In this document: positions 8,522 to 20,384 of the stretch, one piece after another
How positions within the stretch are numbered: the stretch's first letter is position 1
Layout: every line of letters starts with the position of its first letter
NCBI RefSeq assembly: GCF_002760665.1
Contig: NZ_PDOB01000002.1
Span: 124,001-188,000, forward strand
Direction of reading: 5' to 3'
Source of the DNA: Massilia psychrophila
Lineage (GTDB): Bacteria > Pseudomonadota > Gammaproteobacteria > Burkholderiales > Burkholderiaceae_D
DNA length: 64,000 bases
Made by a program: the position numbers and the translations under genes
Notes under the pieces: model-generated
Databases searched by the model: none
The model's input: only the letters and a program-made list of their open reading frames with translations
What the model was told of the DNA's origin: nothing

Positions 8522-10279
8522 ATGACGACACTTTCGGAATTAAACAGCTGCGCCGAGGACGTTTTCATCGACTCGCTAAAAGGAATTTACGAGTATTCGC
8601 CGTGGATTGCGCAGCGTGCGGCCAGCAGCCGTCCGTTCGCCAGCGTCGTCGCGCTCAAGCTGGCGCTGCACGCCGTGGTCGCCGCCGCCAGCCTTGACGA
8701 ACAATTGGCGCTGATCCGCTTTCATCCCGAACTGGCCGGCAAGGCCGCCCTCGCCGGCGAGCTGACCGAAGAGTCGACGCAGGAGCAGGCGAAATCCGGC
8801 TTGACCCTGTGCAGCGCGCAAGAGTACGTGGCGCTGCACCAGCTCAACGCCGACTACAGGCGCAAGTTCGGCTTTCCTTTTATCCTCGCGGTAAAAGGCC
8901 CGGACGGCAATGGCCTGACGCGCCAGGCCATCATCGAGACGTTCGCGCGGCGGCTGAAAAACGCCCATGCCGGCGAAATGGCTGAATGCCTACGCCAGAT
9001 CGACCGCATCGCCGAACTGCGTATCAACGACCTGTTATCGATCCGGCTCGCGTTCGGCCCGGCCATCATGGGGTGGTGCGAGCACCTCGCCGCCTGGAGC
9101 GACATGGAGGACGGCCTGACCTGTTCCTACCTGACGCCGGCGCACCGGCGCACCGCCGCGCAGCTGCTCGATTGGATGGTTGAGGCCGGCATGCAGGCGC
9201 ACATCGACGCCGTCGGCAACGTCGTCGGGCGCTACCTGTCGGACCAGCTTGACGCCAAAACCCTGCTCACCGGTTCGCATTACGACACCGTGCGCGACGG
9301 CGGCAAATACGATGGCCGGCTTGGCATCCTGCTGCCGCTGGCGATCGTGCGCCACCTGCATGAGCGCGGCGAGCGGCTGCCGTTCCACCTCGAGGTGATC
9401 GGCTTCGCCGAAGAAGAAGGCGTGCGCTTCAAAAGCACATTCCTGGGCAGTAACGCCGTCACCGGGCAATTCGACATGGCGCTGCTCGACGGGGTCGATG
9501 CCGACGGCATCACCATGCGCGCTGCGCTCGCCGAAGCCGGCCACGACATCCAGCAGATCGGCGCCATCGCGCGGAATCCGTTTGACGTGCTCGGTTTTGT
9601 CGAGGTGCATATCGAGCAGGGTCCCGTGCTGCTCGAGCACGGCCTGGCGCTGGGCGTGGTGACGGCGATTGCCGGCAGCTCGCGCTACCTGGTCGAGCTG
9701 ACAGGCCTGGCCAGCCACGCCGGCACGACGCCGATGACCATGCGCCGCGACGCTGCCGCCGCGGCGGCTGAAATCGTGCTGATGGTGGAGGCACGCTGCA
9801 GTCAAGCAGCGTCGTTGGTCGGCACCGTCGGCCAGCTTGAGGTGCCGAATGGCTCGGTCAACGTGATTGCCGGTCATTGCAAGCTGTCGCTCGACATCCG
9901 GGCGGCGGACGACGCGGTGCGGTTGGCGGCGGTGCGCGATGTGCGCGACGCGATCGCGGCAATCTGCGCGCGGCGCCACGTCGACGCCGACATCCGCCAG
10001 GTGGTGTCGGCGCAAGCGGCGCCGTGTGCGCCATGGCTGATGGACCAGATGAAAGCGGCGATCGAACGCGCCGGCTTGCCGCGTTTCGACCTCGCCTCTG
10101 GCGCGGGGCACGACGCGATGGCGATGGCAAAAATGACGGACGTCGCAATGCTCTTCACGCGCTGCGGCAATGGCGGCATCAGCCATAATCGCCTGGAAAC
10201 GATGACGGCCGACGACGCCGATATCGCCGCGCGGGTGCTGCTCGATTTCCTGCGCTCGTTCAGGCCGCGGCAATCCTGA
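8522..10279 (+). CDS. Fused OHCU decarboxylase / allantoate amidohydrolase
   Basis: 585 residues in one uninterrupted frame. Residues 1 to about 170 are OHCU decarboxylase (UraD/PucL-N type): FHPELAGKAALAGE carries the catalytic His, and ESTQEQAKSGL the catalytic Glu and substrate loop. Residues about 175-585 are an M20-type allantoate amidohydrolase (AllC/HyuC group): GSHYDTVRDGGKYDGRLG, FAEEEGVRF, HIEQGPVLLEHG and SHNRLE mark the metal and substrate site. The first part makes S-allantoin from OHCU, the second hydrolyses allantoate, so two non-consecutive steps are joined; PuuE would act between them. The start is fixed by the decarboxylase N-terminus. Likely regulated by the upstream LysR protein. 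Confidence 0.92.
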   Translation: MTTLSELNSCAEDVFIDSLKGIYEYSPWIAQRAASSRPFASVVALKLALHAVVAAASLDEQLALIRFHPELAGKAALAGELTEESTQEQAKSGLTLCSAQEYVALHQLNADYRRKFGFPFILAVKGPDGNGLTRQAIIETFARRLKNAHAGEMAECLRQIDRIAELRINDLLSIRLAFGPAIMGWCEHLAAWSDMEDGLTCSYLTPAHRRTAAQLLDWMVEAGMQAHIDAVGNVVGRYLSDQLDAKTLLTGSHYDTVRDGGKYDGRLGILLPLAIVRHLHERGERLPFHLEVIGFAEEEGVRFKSTFLGSNAVTGQFDMALLDGVDADGITMRAALAEAGHDIQQIGAIARNPFDVLGFVEVHIEQGPVLLEHGLALGVVTAIAGSSRYLVELTGLASHAGTTPMTMRRDAAAAAAEIVLMVEARCSQAASLVGTVGQLEVPNGSVNVIAGHCKLSLDIRAADDAVRLAAVRDVRDAIAAICARRHVDADIRQVVSAQAAPCAPWLMDQMKAAIERAGLPRFDLASGAGHDAMAMAKMTDVAMLFTRCGNGGISHNRLETMTADDADIAARVLLDFLRSFRPRQS

Positions 10280-10317
10280 CCCAAACACCCCTCACGGCGT
10301 CAGCATCACCTGGCGGC

Positions 10318-10354
10318 GCACAATGTTGGTGCAATCCGTGCGCAGTAAAGGTGC
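10318..10354 (+). promoter_or_regulatory. Two NtrC-type enhancer sites upstream of amt
   Basis: GCAC-N7-GTGC at 10318-10332 fits the NtrC dyad exactly; GCGC-N7-GTGC at 10340-10354 is a second copy with one mismatch. Their centres are 22 bp apart, two helical turns, and lie about 80-100 bp upstream of the sigma-54 promoter, the normal enhancer distance. Confidence 0.75.
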
Positions 10355-10402
10355 AATCCTCTACGCAGAGCGCACATCACCGCGCCGCAGCCCGCACTTA
10401 AT

Positions 10403-10417
10403 TGGCACGTTTTTTGC
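10403..10417 (+). promoter_or_regulatory. Sigma-54 promoter of amt
   Basis: TGGCACG-N4-TTGC matches the sigma-54 -24/-12 consensus without mismatch: GG at 10404-10405 and GC at 10416-10417, separated by 10 nt. The predicted start is near 10429, about 40 nt before the amt ATG. With the NtrC-like sites this indicates expression under nitrogen limitation. Confidence 0.88.
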
Positions 10418-10468
10418 TTTACACCAATCCATCGGCCGCGTTGCTGCACACTTTCAGGGAGTTTTCGG

Positions 10469-11671
10469 ATGGACGGATATAAAAACGGTGCGGATGCACT
10501 CTTTATCATGCTCGGCGGCATAATGATTCTGGCGATGCACGCCGGCTTCGCTTTTCTCGAACTGGGTACGGTGCGCAAGAAAAACCAGGTCAACGCGCTG
10601 GTTAAAATCCTGGTCGATTTCGCCATGTCGACCATCGCCTATTTCTTTGTCGGCTACAGCATCGCCTACGGTATCAATTTTTTCAGCGCGACCGACACCT
10701 TGGTTGCCAAAAACGGCTACGAACTGGTGAAGTTCTTTTTCCTGCTCACCTTCGCCGCGGCGATTCCCGCCATCGTCTCGGGCGGCATCGCCGAACGCGC
10801 CCGGTTCTATCCGCAGGTGGTGGCCACTGCCTTGCTGGTCGGCCTGGTCTACCCGCTGTTCGAGGGCATCGCGTGGAACCATCGTTTCGGCGTGCAGGCG
10901 GCGTTCCAGTCGCTGTTCGGCTTCGAATTCCACGACTTTGCCGGTTCCGTGGTGGTGCACGCGGTGGGCGGCTGGGTCGCGCTGCCGGCGATCCTGCTGC
11001 TGGGCGCCAGGCGCGGCCGCTACACCAAGGAAGGCAAGATCGCCGCCCATCCGCCGTCGTCGATTCCCTTCCTGGCGCTGGGCGCGTGGATCCTGACGGT
11101 CGGCTGGTTCGGCTTCAACGTCATGAGCGCGCAGACGCTCGACAAGATGAACGGGCTGGTGGCAGTCAATTCGCTGATGGCGCTGGTCGGCGGCACGCTT
11201 ACCGCACTGGTGATGGGCCGTAACGATCCGGGCTTCGTCTACAACGGGCCGCTGGCCGGCCTGGTGGCGGTGTGCGCCGGATCGGACCTGATGCATCCGC
11301 TTGGCGCGCTGGCAACCGGCGCGGTGGCGGGCGCGATCTTTGTTTTGATGTTCACCTGGACGCAGAACACGTGGAAGAAGGACGACGTGCTGGGTGTGTG
11401 GCCACTGCACGGCCTGTGCGGCGCGTGGGGCGGCCTGGCCGCAGGCATCTTTGGCAGCAAGGCGCTGGGCGGGCTGGGCGGGGTATCGTTCCTGGCACAG
11501 CTGGCGGGCACCGCGCTGGGGATCGCGATCGCCGCCGGCGGCGGCTTCGCGGTGTACGGTTTGATTAAAATAACGGTGGGCCTGCGCCTCGATCCCGAGC
11601 AGGAATTCGACGGCGCCGACCTGTCGATTCACAATATCAGCGCGACGCCGGAGCGCGAGACCTCGTTTTAA
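10469..11671 (+). CDS. amt: Amt/MEP/Rh-family ammonium transporter
   Basis: 400 residues, about eleven hydrophobic helices. Typical segments: MHAGFAFLELGTVRKKN (helix 1-2), VVVHAVGGW (first pore histidine), GFNVMSAQ and GVWPLHGLCGAWGG (second pore histidine). The inner-membrane channel moves ammonium/ammonia. No glnK-like P-II gene lies next to it, unlike the common glnK-amtB pair. Upstream DNA carries a sigma-54 promoter and two NtrC-type sites, so it is probably induced by nitrogen shortage, which suits a locus that frees ammonia from purines and pyrimidines. Confidence 0.93.
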   Translation: MDGYKNGADALFIMLGGIMILAMHAGFAFLELGTVRKKNQVNALVKILVDFAMSTIAYFFVGYSIAYGINFFSATDTLVAKNGYELVKFFFLLTFAAAIPAIVSGGIAERARFYPQVVATALLVGLVYPLFEGIAWNHRFGVQAAFQSLFGFEFHDFAGSVVVHAVGGWVALPAILLLGARRGRYTKEGKIAAHPPSSIPFLALGAWILTVGWFGFNVMSAQTLDKMNGLVAVNSLMALVGGTLTALVMGRNDPGFVYNGPLAGLVAVCAGSDLMHPLGALATGAVAGAIFVLMFTWTQNTWKKDDVLGVWPLHGLCGAWGGLAAGIFGSKALGGLGGVSFLAQLAGTALGIAIAAGGGFAVYGLIKITVGLRLDPEQEFDGADLSIHNISATPERETSF

Positions 11672-11692
11672 GGGGGCCGACCTTTCAGCGTT

Positions 11693-11743
11693 GTCGTCCT
11701 CGCACACGCGGGGACCCAAGCTCCCCGTATGCGCGACGACGAC
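11693..11743. repeat. REP-like palindromic element between convergent genes
   Basis: GTCGTCCTCGCACACGCGGG and the partly complementary CCCCGTATGCGCGACGACGA form an imperfect inverted repeat between the amt and beta-ureidopropionase stops. The core resembles the array at 15934-16122. It may work as a bidirectional terminator or mRNA stabiliser. Confidence 0.65.
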
Positions 11744-11753
11744 GAGGTGGCTT

Positions 11754-12995
11754 TTAACTCACCACCACCTTGGCGCACGCCAGCATCGCATGCAACAGCA
11801 CGTTGCAGCCCGCTTCCAGATGCTCCGCTTTCGCGTCCTCGATTTCGTTGTGGCTGATGCCGTCCTTGCATGGCACGAAAATCATGCCGGCCGGGGCCAG
11901 GCGCGCCGCGTAGATGGCGTCGTGGCCGGCGCCGGACACCACGTCCATCGTCGAGTAGCCGAGCTTTTCGGTGGCCGCGCGCACGGCGCCCACGCAATCG
12001 GGGTGAAACGCGCATGGCGGGTAGTACGACACGCGCTCGATGCTGATCGCCAGGCCGCTGCCCACGCGCGTCTGGTCGATAAACGCCAGCATCTCGCGGT
12101 GCATGGTGTCTAACAGTTCGTCGTTCACGTTGCGCAGGTCGATGCTGAATTTGACTTCGCCTGGAATCACATTGCGGCTGTTGGGGAACAGCTGCACCAT
12201 GCCGACGGTGCCGCGGCCATACGGCGGGTAGCGGTTGGCGATCGCCACCACTTCCTGCATGATGCGGGTCGACACCTGCAGCGCATCCTTGCGCAAGCCC
12301 ATCGGCGTCGGTCCCGCATGCGCTTCCATCCCGGTCACCACGCAGTCGTACCACGACAGTCCCATCACCGCCGGCACCACGCCGATCACCTTGTCGGCGT
12401 CTTCCAGCACCGGTCCCTGCTCGATATGGGTTTCAAAATACGCGCCGATCGGATGCTGGCCCGGCACCTGCTCGCCCAGGTAGCCGATGCGCGCCAGTTC
12501 ATCCTTTACCGTCTTGCCCTCGAGGTCTTTCGCCGCATATGCCGTCTCCAGGCTGAAGGCGCCGCAAAAGACGCCGGAACCCATCATCACCGGCACGAAG
12601 CGCGAGCCTTCCTCGTTGGTCCAGAACGCGACCTCGATCGGCGCCTCGGTGGTGATGTTCGCATCGTTCAGCGTGCGCACCACCTCGAGGCCGGCCAGCA
12701 CGCCGTAGTTGCCGTCGAACTTGCCGCCGGTCGGCTGGGTGTCGATATGGCTGCCGGTGACAATCGGCGCGAGTGCCGGATTGCTGCCTTCGCGGCGCAT
12801 GAAGACGTTGCCGATCTGGTCGACCGTGACCGCCAGGCCCGCTTTTTTCCCCCAGCCGACCACGAGGTCGCGGCCCTGGCGGTCGAGGTCGGTCAACGCC
12901 AGGCGTTTGACGCCGCCTTTCGGCGTGGCGCCGATGTGCGCCAGTTCCATCAGCGACGCCCACAGGCGGCTGCCGTCGATTCGAAGTTCGTTCAT
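11754..12995 (-). CDS. Beta-ureidopropionase / N-carbamoyl-beta-alanine amidohydrolase
   Basis: 413 residues, Zn-dependent hydantoinase/carbamoylase amidase family. Motifs: GSHIDTQPTGGKFDGNYG (metal ligands), NEEGSRF, HIEQGPVLED and VSGAGHDAIYA. It is the last gene of the pyrimidine operon, 12 bp after dihydropyrimidinase, so the expected reaction is N-carbamoyl-beta-alanine to beta-alanine, CO2 and ammonia. It is related to the allantoate amidohydrolase domain at 8.5-10.3 kb, but the context and the PTGGKFDG variant favour the ureidopropionase role. Confidence 0.87.
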   Translation of the reverse strand: MNELRIDGSRLWASLMELAHIGATPKGGVKRLALTDLDRQGRDLVVGWGKKAGLAVTVDQIGNVFMRREGSNPALAPIVTGSHIDTQPTGGKFDGNYGVLAGLEVVRTLNDANITTEAPIEVAFWTNEEGSRFVPVMMGSGVFCGAFSLETAYAAKDLEGKTVKDELARIGYLGEQVPGQHPIGAYFETHIEQGPVLEDADKVIGVVPAVMGLSWYDCVVTGMEAHAGPTPMGLRKDALQVSTRIMQEVVAIANRYPPYGRGTVGMVQLFPNSRNVIPGEVKFSIDLRNVNDELLDTMHREMLAFIDQTRVGSGLAISIERVSYYPPCAFHPDCVGAVRAATEKLGYSTMDVVSGAGHDAIYAARLAPAGMIFVPCKDGISHNEIEDAKAEHLEAGCNVLLHAMLACAKVVVS

Positions 12996-13007
12996 TAATG
13001 ACTCCTG

Positions 13008-15912
<2,905 letters not shown>

Positions 15913-15933
15913 GGTGGTGTTCGTAGGTTGAGT

Positions 15934-16122
15934 GATTGGATCCCCGCATGCGCGAGGATGACGGTTTTAAAGCCAGTAGTCTCAACGCCGTCGATTGGAT
16001 CCCCGCATGCGCGAGGATGACGGTTTTAAAGCCTGTAGTCTCAACGCCGTCGATTGGGTCCCCGCATGCGCGAGGATGACGGTGGTCTCAACGCCGTCGT
16101 CCTCGCGCATGCGGGGACCCAA
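15934..16122. repeat. 59-bp tandem repeat array with terminal inverted copy
   Basis: Units beginning GATTGGATCCCCGCATGCGC start at 15934, 15993 and 16052, exactly 59 bp apart, and include GAGGATGACGGTTTTAAAGC and GTCTCAACGCCGTC. At 16097-16122 the core returns inverted (GTCGTCCTCGCGCATGCGGG), so the last copies can form a long hairpin. The array lies between preA and the NCS1 gene within one operon; a related single element lies at 11693-11743. No protein-coding signal is seen. Confidence 0.9.
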
Positions 16123-16125
16123 TTT

Positions 16126-17397
16126 CTAAGCTACCCGATGCGGATTGCGTTCATCCTGCGTCCAGTTCATATACCCCTTGCCGCTGTCGACCGGCACCAT
16201 CGTGATGCACGCCTCCACCGGGCAGGTAATCTCGCACAGGTTGCAGCCGACGCACTCCGACCCGATCACCTCGTACTTGCGGCTACCCGCCGCGTCGATC
16301 AACTGGGCGATCGACTGGTGCGACGTATCTTCGCAGGCGACATAACACTTGCCGCACTTGATGCACATGTCCTGGTCGATCTTCGCGATCACCTGGTAAT
16401 TCATGTCGAGGTATTTCCAGTCGGTGGTGTTGACCACCGCCTTGCCGGCGAAATCGGCGATCGTTTGGTACCCCTTGCCGTCCATCCAGCGCGACAGGCC
16501 ATCCTTCATCTGTTCGACAATGCGAAAGCCGTGCAGCATGGCCGCGGTGCACACTTGCACCGAGCCGGCGCCAAGCGCGATGAACTCGGCCGCGTCGCGC
16601 CAGTTGCCGATGCCGCCGATGCCGGAAATCGGTAAATTGCGGGTGGCCGGGTCGCGCGCAATTTCAGCCACCATGTTGAGCGCAATCGGTTTCACCGCCG
16701 AGCCGCAGTAACCGCCGTGGGTGCTGGCGTTGCCGACGATCGGCAAGGCGATCATGCGGTCCAGGTCCAGGTGGGTGATCGAATTGATGGTGTTGATCAA
16801 CGAGACCGCGTCCGCCCCGCCGGCCAGCGCGGCCCTGGCTGGCGCGCGCACGTCGGTGATGTTGGGCGTGAGCTTGACGATGACGGGCAGCGTCGAGTGC
16901 TGCTTGCACCAGCGCGTGACCATCTCGACGTATTCGGGCACCTGGCCGACGGCGGCGCCCATGCCGCGCTCGGGCATGCCGTGCGGGCAGCCGAAATTGA
17001 GTTCGATGCCGTCGGCGCCGGTCGCCTCGACCTTCGGCAAAATTTCCGCCCACAGCGTTTCCTCGCACGGCAGCATCAAGGAGACGATCATGGCGCGGTC
17101 CGGCCAGTCCTTTTTTACTTGGGTGATCTCGCGCAGGTTGATCTCCAGGCTGCGGTCGGTGATCAGTTCGATGTTGTTAAAGCCCAGCACTTCGCGGTTC
17201 TTGCCGTAGAGGGCGGAGTAGCGCGACGACACGTTGACCGCAGCCGGGTCTTGGCCCAGGGTTTTCCACACCACCCCGCCCCACCCGGCCTCGAAGGCGC
17301 GCACCACGTTGTAGGCTTTGTCGGTCGGCGGCGCGGACGCCAGCCAGAACGGATTGGGCGACTTGATGCCACAGAAATCGATGCTCAGGTCGGCCAT
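16126..17397 (-). CDS. preA: NAD-dependent dihydropyrimidine dehydrogenase, subunit PreA
   Basis: 423 residues. The start ATG at 17397 (MADLSIDFCGIKSPNPF) is chosen; a longer frame reaching 17499 only reads through the preT coding region. A TIM-barrel dihydroorotate-dehydrogenase-like FMN domain (KSPNPFWLASAPPTDKAYN, NFGCPHGMPERGMG) is followed by two C-terminal [4Fe-4S] clusters: CIKCGKCYVAC and CVGCNLCEITC. PreA with PreT reduces uracil or thymine to the dihydro forms. The gene overlaps preT by 13 bp, a sign of coupled translation. Confidence 0.94.
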   Translation of the reverse strand: MADLSIDFCGIKSPNPFWLASAPPTDKAYNVVRAFEAGWGGVVWKTLGQDPAAVNVSSRYSALYGKNREVLGFNNIELITDRSLEINLREITQVKKDWPDRAMIVSLMLPCEETLWAEILPKVEATGADGIELNFGCPHGMPERGMGAAVGQVPEYVEMVTRWCKQHSTLPVIVKLTPNITDVRAPARAALAGGADAVSLINTINSITHLDLDRMIALPIVGNASTHGGYCGSAVKPIALNMVAEIARDPATRNLPISGIGGIGNWRDAAEFIALGAGSVQVCTAAMLHGFRIVEQMKDGLSRWMDGKGYQTIADFAGKAVVNTTDWKYLDMNYQVIAKIDQDMCIKCGKCYVACEDTSHQSIAQLIDAAGSRKYEVIGSECVGCNLCEITCPVEACITMVPVDSGKGYMNWTQDERNPHRVA

Positions 17398-18785
17398 GCT
17401 GCCCCCGCTTTGGTGTGGATGTCGTTGTGGATCGCGTGTGCGGCGAGCTTGCCGTGCTGGACGGCTTGCACCGTCAGGTCCTGCCCCGGGGCGACGCAAT
17501 CACCGCCGGCGTAGATGCCGGCCAGCGCGGTGCGGAACTGCGCATCGACGTGGATCTTGTCGCCGGCCCGCCCGAGTTGCATGGCCATCGGGTCCGCAAG
17601 GCTGGAACCGTCGAGGCTCTGGCCGATCGCCTTGAACACGGCGTCGGCGGCGATGTCGATAAAAACGCCGGTGCCGACCAAAGAGCCGCCATTCCTGCCG
17701 GTTTGTTCAAGCCGGGTTTTCTCGAAACGCATGGCGCGCACGCTGCCGGCGTCATCCAACAACACTTCGAGCGGCGCGGCCCAGGTACGCATGCGCACGA
17801 AATTCGCCTTGGCGATAGCCTGTTCATGGCTTGTTGCGCTCATCGACTCGAAGCCGCGCCGGTACACCAGCGTGACCTGTTCGGCGCCGAGGCGCTTGAT
17901 CTGCACCGCCATGTCGATGGCGGTGTTGCCGGCGCCGATCACGATGGCGCGCTTGGGCACCGGCAGCGCCGCCAGGTCGCTTGACTGGCGCAGCGCGGAT
18001 ATGTAATCGACCGCGGCCAACAGGCCCGGCGCGTCTTCGCCCGTCAGGCCGAGCCGGCGGCTGGCGTTCAGGCCCAGGCCGAGAAACACCGCGTCGTATT
18101 GCGTGTGCAGCTCTTGCAAGCTGAGGTTGACGCCGAGGGTGCGGCCGTGGCGCACGTCGATGCCGCCGATCGACAGCAGGAAGTCGACTTCCTGCTGTGC
18201 GAAGTCACCCGTCAGCTTGTATTTGGCGATGCCGTATTCGTTCAGGCCGCCGGATTTTTCGCGCGTTTCGAAGATGACCACGTCGTTGCCCAGCATCGCC
18301 AGGCGGTGCGCGCAGGCCAGCCCGGCCGGACCGGCCCCGACCACCGCAATGTGCTTGCCGGTGGGCGCGGCGCGTTCAAACGGATGCTGGATAAAACTGG
18401 CCGAATCGAGGGCGTGACGCTGCAGCAGGCCAATTTTGACCGGCTGGCCTTCTGCGTCATGGTTGCGCACGCAAGCGTCTTCGCACAGGATTTCGGTCGG
18501 GCAAACGCGCGCGCAGCTGCCGCCGAGGATGTTCTGCTTGAGGATGCCGTGGGCGGCGCCGTTGATGTTGTGCTCGTGAATGTTGCGGATGAAGCTGGCG
18601 ACGTCGATCCCGGTAGGACAGATGCGGGTGCACGGCGCGTCGTAACAGTAGAGGCAACGCGCCGCTTCGATGGTGGCCTGGCGCGCGGTCAGCGGCGGCG
18701 CCAGGTCGGTGAATTGCGCCTCCAGTTGCGCGCCGGCGGCAGCCGCCGCGCGCGGCAAATGGTTGAATGAATCGATCATATGCAT
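17385..18785 (-). CDS. preT: Dihydropyrimidine dehydrogenase, NAD(P)-binding subunit PreT
   Basis: 466 residues, glutamate-synthase small-subunit-like flavoprotein. N-terminal Fe-S ligands CLYCYDAPCTRICPTGID and CARVCPTEILCEDAC; then FAD dinucleotide-binding VVGAGPAGLACAHRL and NAD-binding VIGAGNTAIDMAVQ. It feeds electrons from NAD(P)H to PreA. The start could be 18785 or the ATG at 18779; GGGGG precedes both. It follows the semialdehyde dehydrogenase gene after a strong intercistronic hairpin. Confidence 0.93.
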   Translation of the reverse strand: MHMIDSFNHLPRAAAAAGAQLEAQFTDLAPPLTARQATIEAARCLYCYDAPCTRICPTGIDVASFIRNIHEHNINGAAHGILKQNILGGSCARVCPTEILCEDACVRNHDAEGQPVKIGLLQRHALDSASFIQHPFERAAPTGKHIAVVGAGPAGLACAHRLAMLGNDVVIFETREKSGGLNEYGIAKYKLTGDFAQQEVDFLLSIGGIDVRHGRTLGVNLSLQELHTQYDAVFLGLGLNASRRLGLTGEDAPGLLAAVDYISALRQSSDLAALPVPKRAIVIGAGNTAIDMAVQIKRLGAEQVTLVYRRGFESMSATSHEQAIAKANFVRMRTWAAPLEVLLDDAGSVRAMRFEKTRLEQTGRNGGSLVGTGVFIDIAADAVFKAIGQSLDGSSLADPMAMQLGRAGDKIHVDAQFRTALAGIYAGGDCVAPGQDLTVQAVQHGKLAAHAIHNDIHTKAGAAWPT

Positions 18786-18808
18786 CCCCCGGCGTGGTAG
18801 GTTTTATG

Positions 18809-18833
18809 GTGCAGCAAGCGGCGCTTGCTGCAC
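18809..18833 (-). other. Intercistronic hairpin between dehydrogenase gene and preT
   Basis: GTGCAGCAAGC (18809-18819) and its perfect complement GCTTGCTGCAC (18823-18833) enclose a 3-nt loop. There is no U-run on the transcribed strand, so it is more likely an RNA-processing or stability element that separates mRNA levels within the operon than a full terminator. Confidence 0.6.
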
Positions 18834-18841
18834 CCGCATGA

Positions 18842-20371
18842 CTACTTCATCTGTGGAAAAGAAAATTCCGCGCCCGCGCTGGCGGTGTTCGGCCAGCGCT
18901 GCATCACCGCCTTGTGGCGGGTGTAGAAGCGCACCCCTTCCGGACCGTAAGCGTGATGGTCGCCGAACATGCTGCGCTTCCAGCCGCCGAAGCTGTTGAA
19001 GGCCATCGGCACCGGCAGTGGCACGTTGACGCCGACCATGCCGACCTGGATCTGGCGCACGAATTCGCGCGCCACGCCACCGTCGCGGGTGTAGATCGCC
19101 ACACCGTTGCCGTACTCGTTGGCGTTGATCAGCCGCAACGCACTGCCGACGTCCGGCAGGCGCATCACGCACAGCACCGGCCCGAAAATTTCTTCCTTGT
19201 AAATCGTCATGTCGGGCGTGACGTGATCGAACAAGGTACCGCCGACAAAAAAGCCGTTTTCGCGGCCCGGCACCTTGAAATTGCGCCCGTCCACCAGCAG
19301 GCTGGCGCCCTGCTCGACGCCTTCGCCGATCAGCTTTTCGATGCGCGCTTTGGCGCTGGCGGTAACGACCGGCCCCATTTCGGCGCCGTGCTCCATGCCG
19401 TCGTCTACTTTCAGTGCAGCGGTGCGTTTTGCCAGTGCGTCGACCAGCTTGTCGGCGGCGTCGCCAACCGCCACCACCACCGAGATGGCCATGCAGCGCT
19501 CACCGGCGGAGCCGTAGGCGGCGCCCATCAGCGCGTCGACCGTCATCTCCATGTCGGCGTCGGGCATGACCACCATGTGGTTCTTGGCGCCGCCCAGGGC
19601 CTGGACGCGCTTGCCGGCGGCGCTGCCGCGGGCGTAGATGTATTCGGCGACATGGGTCGAGCCGACGAAGCTGATGGCCTGCACTTCAGGATGGTCGAGC
19701 AGTGCGTCGACGGTGATTTTGTCGCCCTGGATGACGTTGAAGACGCCGTCCGGCAAACCGGCTTCTTTCAGCAGTCTGGCGTGCAGCAGCGACGCCGATG
19801 GATCGCGCTCGGATGGCTTGAGGATGAAGCAGTTGCCGCACGCGAGGGCGACCGGGAACATCCACATCGGCACCATTACTGGAAAATTGAACGGGGTGAT
19901 GCCGGCGACGACGCCAAGCGGCATGCGCATCGACCAGGCGTCGATGCCGCGCGCGATCTGGTCGGTGAATTCGCCTTTCAGCAGGTGCGGGATGCCGACC
20001 GCGAATTCGACGACCTCGATGCCGCGCGCCACTTCGCCCTTGGCGTCGTCGAACGTCTTGCCGTGCTCGCGCGTGAGCATCGTGGCAAATTCGTCGGTGT
20101 GCTGCTGGCACAGTTGCAGGAATTTGAACAGCACCCGCGCGCGCGCCAGCGGCGGCGTGTTCGACCATGCCGGGAAAGCGGCCGAGGCCGCGGCGACGGC
20201 TTGATCGACTTCGGCGGCGGAGCCGAGCGCGACGCGCGCGCAAGGGCTGCCGATGGCCGGATTGAAAACGTCGGCGTAACGCCCGCTGGCGGTGTCGACT
20301 TTCTGGCCATTGATGAAATGGGTGATGGTGTCGATGGTGTCGGTGGTATCGATGGTGTCAAGGTTACTCAT
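18842..20371 (-). CDS. mmsA: CoA-acylating (methyl)malonate-semialdehyde dehydrogenase
   Basis: 509 residues, aldehyde-dehydrogenase fold. The MmsA group is indicated by [36 protein letters not shown] and the nucleophile context [12 protein letters not shown]. Expected reaction: malonate semialdehyde (from beta-alanine) or methylmalonate semialdehyde (from beta-aminoisobutyrate) plus CoA and NAD to acetyl-/propionyl-CoA and CO2. It follows the aminotransferase gene by 13 bp, which closes the pyrimidine pathway. The first residues contain IDT/DTI repeats encoded by four 9-nt units, an odd extension ahead of the conserved THFINGQ. Confidence 0.9.
   Translation of the reverse strand: MSNLDTIDTTDTIDTITHFINGQKVDTASGRYADVFNPAIGSPCARVALGSAAEVDQAVAAASAAFPAWSNTPPLARARVLFKFLQLCQQHTDEFATMLTREHGKTFDDAKGEVARGIEVVEFAVGIPHLLKGEFTDQIARGIDAWSMRMPLGVVAGITPFNFPVMVPMWMFPVALACGNCFILKPSERDPSASLLHARLLKEAGLPDGVFNVIQGDKITVDALLDHPEVQAISFVGSTHVAEYIYARGSAAGKRVQALGGAKNHMVVMPDADMEMTVDALMGAAYGSAGERCMAISVVVAVGDAADKLVDALAKRTAALKVDDGMEHGAEMGPVVTASAKARIEKLIGEGVEQGASLLVDGRNFKVPGRENGFFVGGTLFDHVTPDMTIYKEEIFGPVLCVMRLPDVGSALRLINANEYGNGVAIYTRDGGVAREFVRQIQVGMVGVNVPLPVPMAFNSFGGWKRSMFGDHHAYGPEGVRFYTRHKAVMQRWPNTASAGAEFSFPQMK
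20324..20359. repeat. Four 9-nt tandem repeats coding the MmsA N-terminus
   Basis: On the plus strand the units are GATGGTGTC, GATGGTGTC, GGTGGTATC, GATGGTGTC. They encode the Asp-Thr-Ile-type repeats before the first conserved residue. In-frame unit gain or loss would change only the N-terminal length. Confidence 0.9.
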
Positions 20372-20384
20372 GAGGTGCTTTCGG

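Noticed and set aside
15934-16122. CRISPR array
   Set aside because: The whole 59-bp unit is repeated, without unique spacers, one copy is inverted and no cas genes are near.
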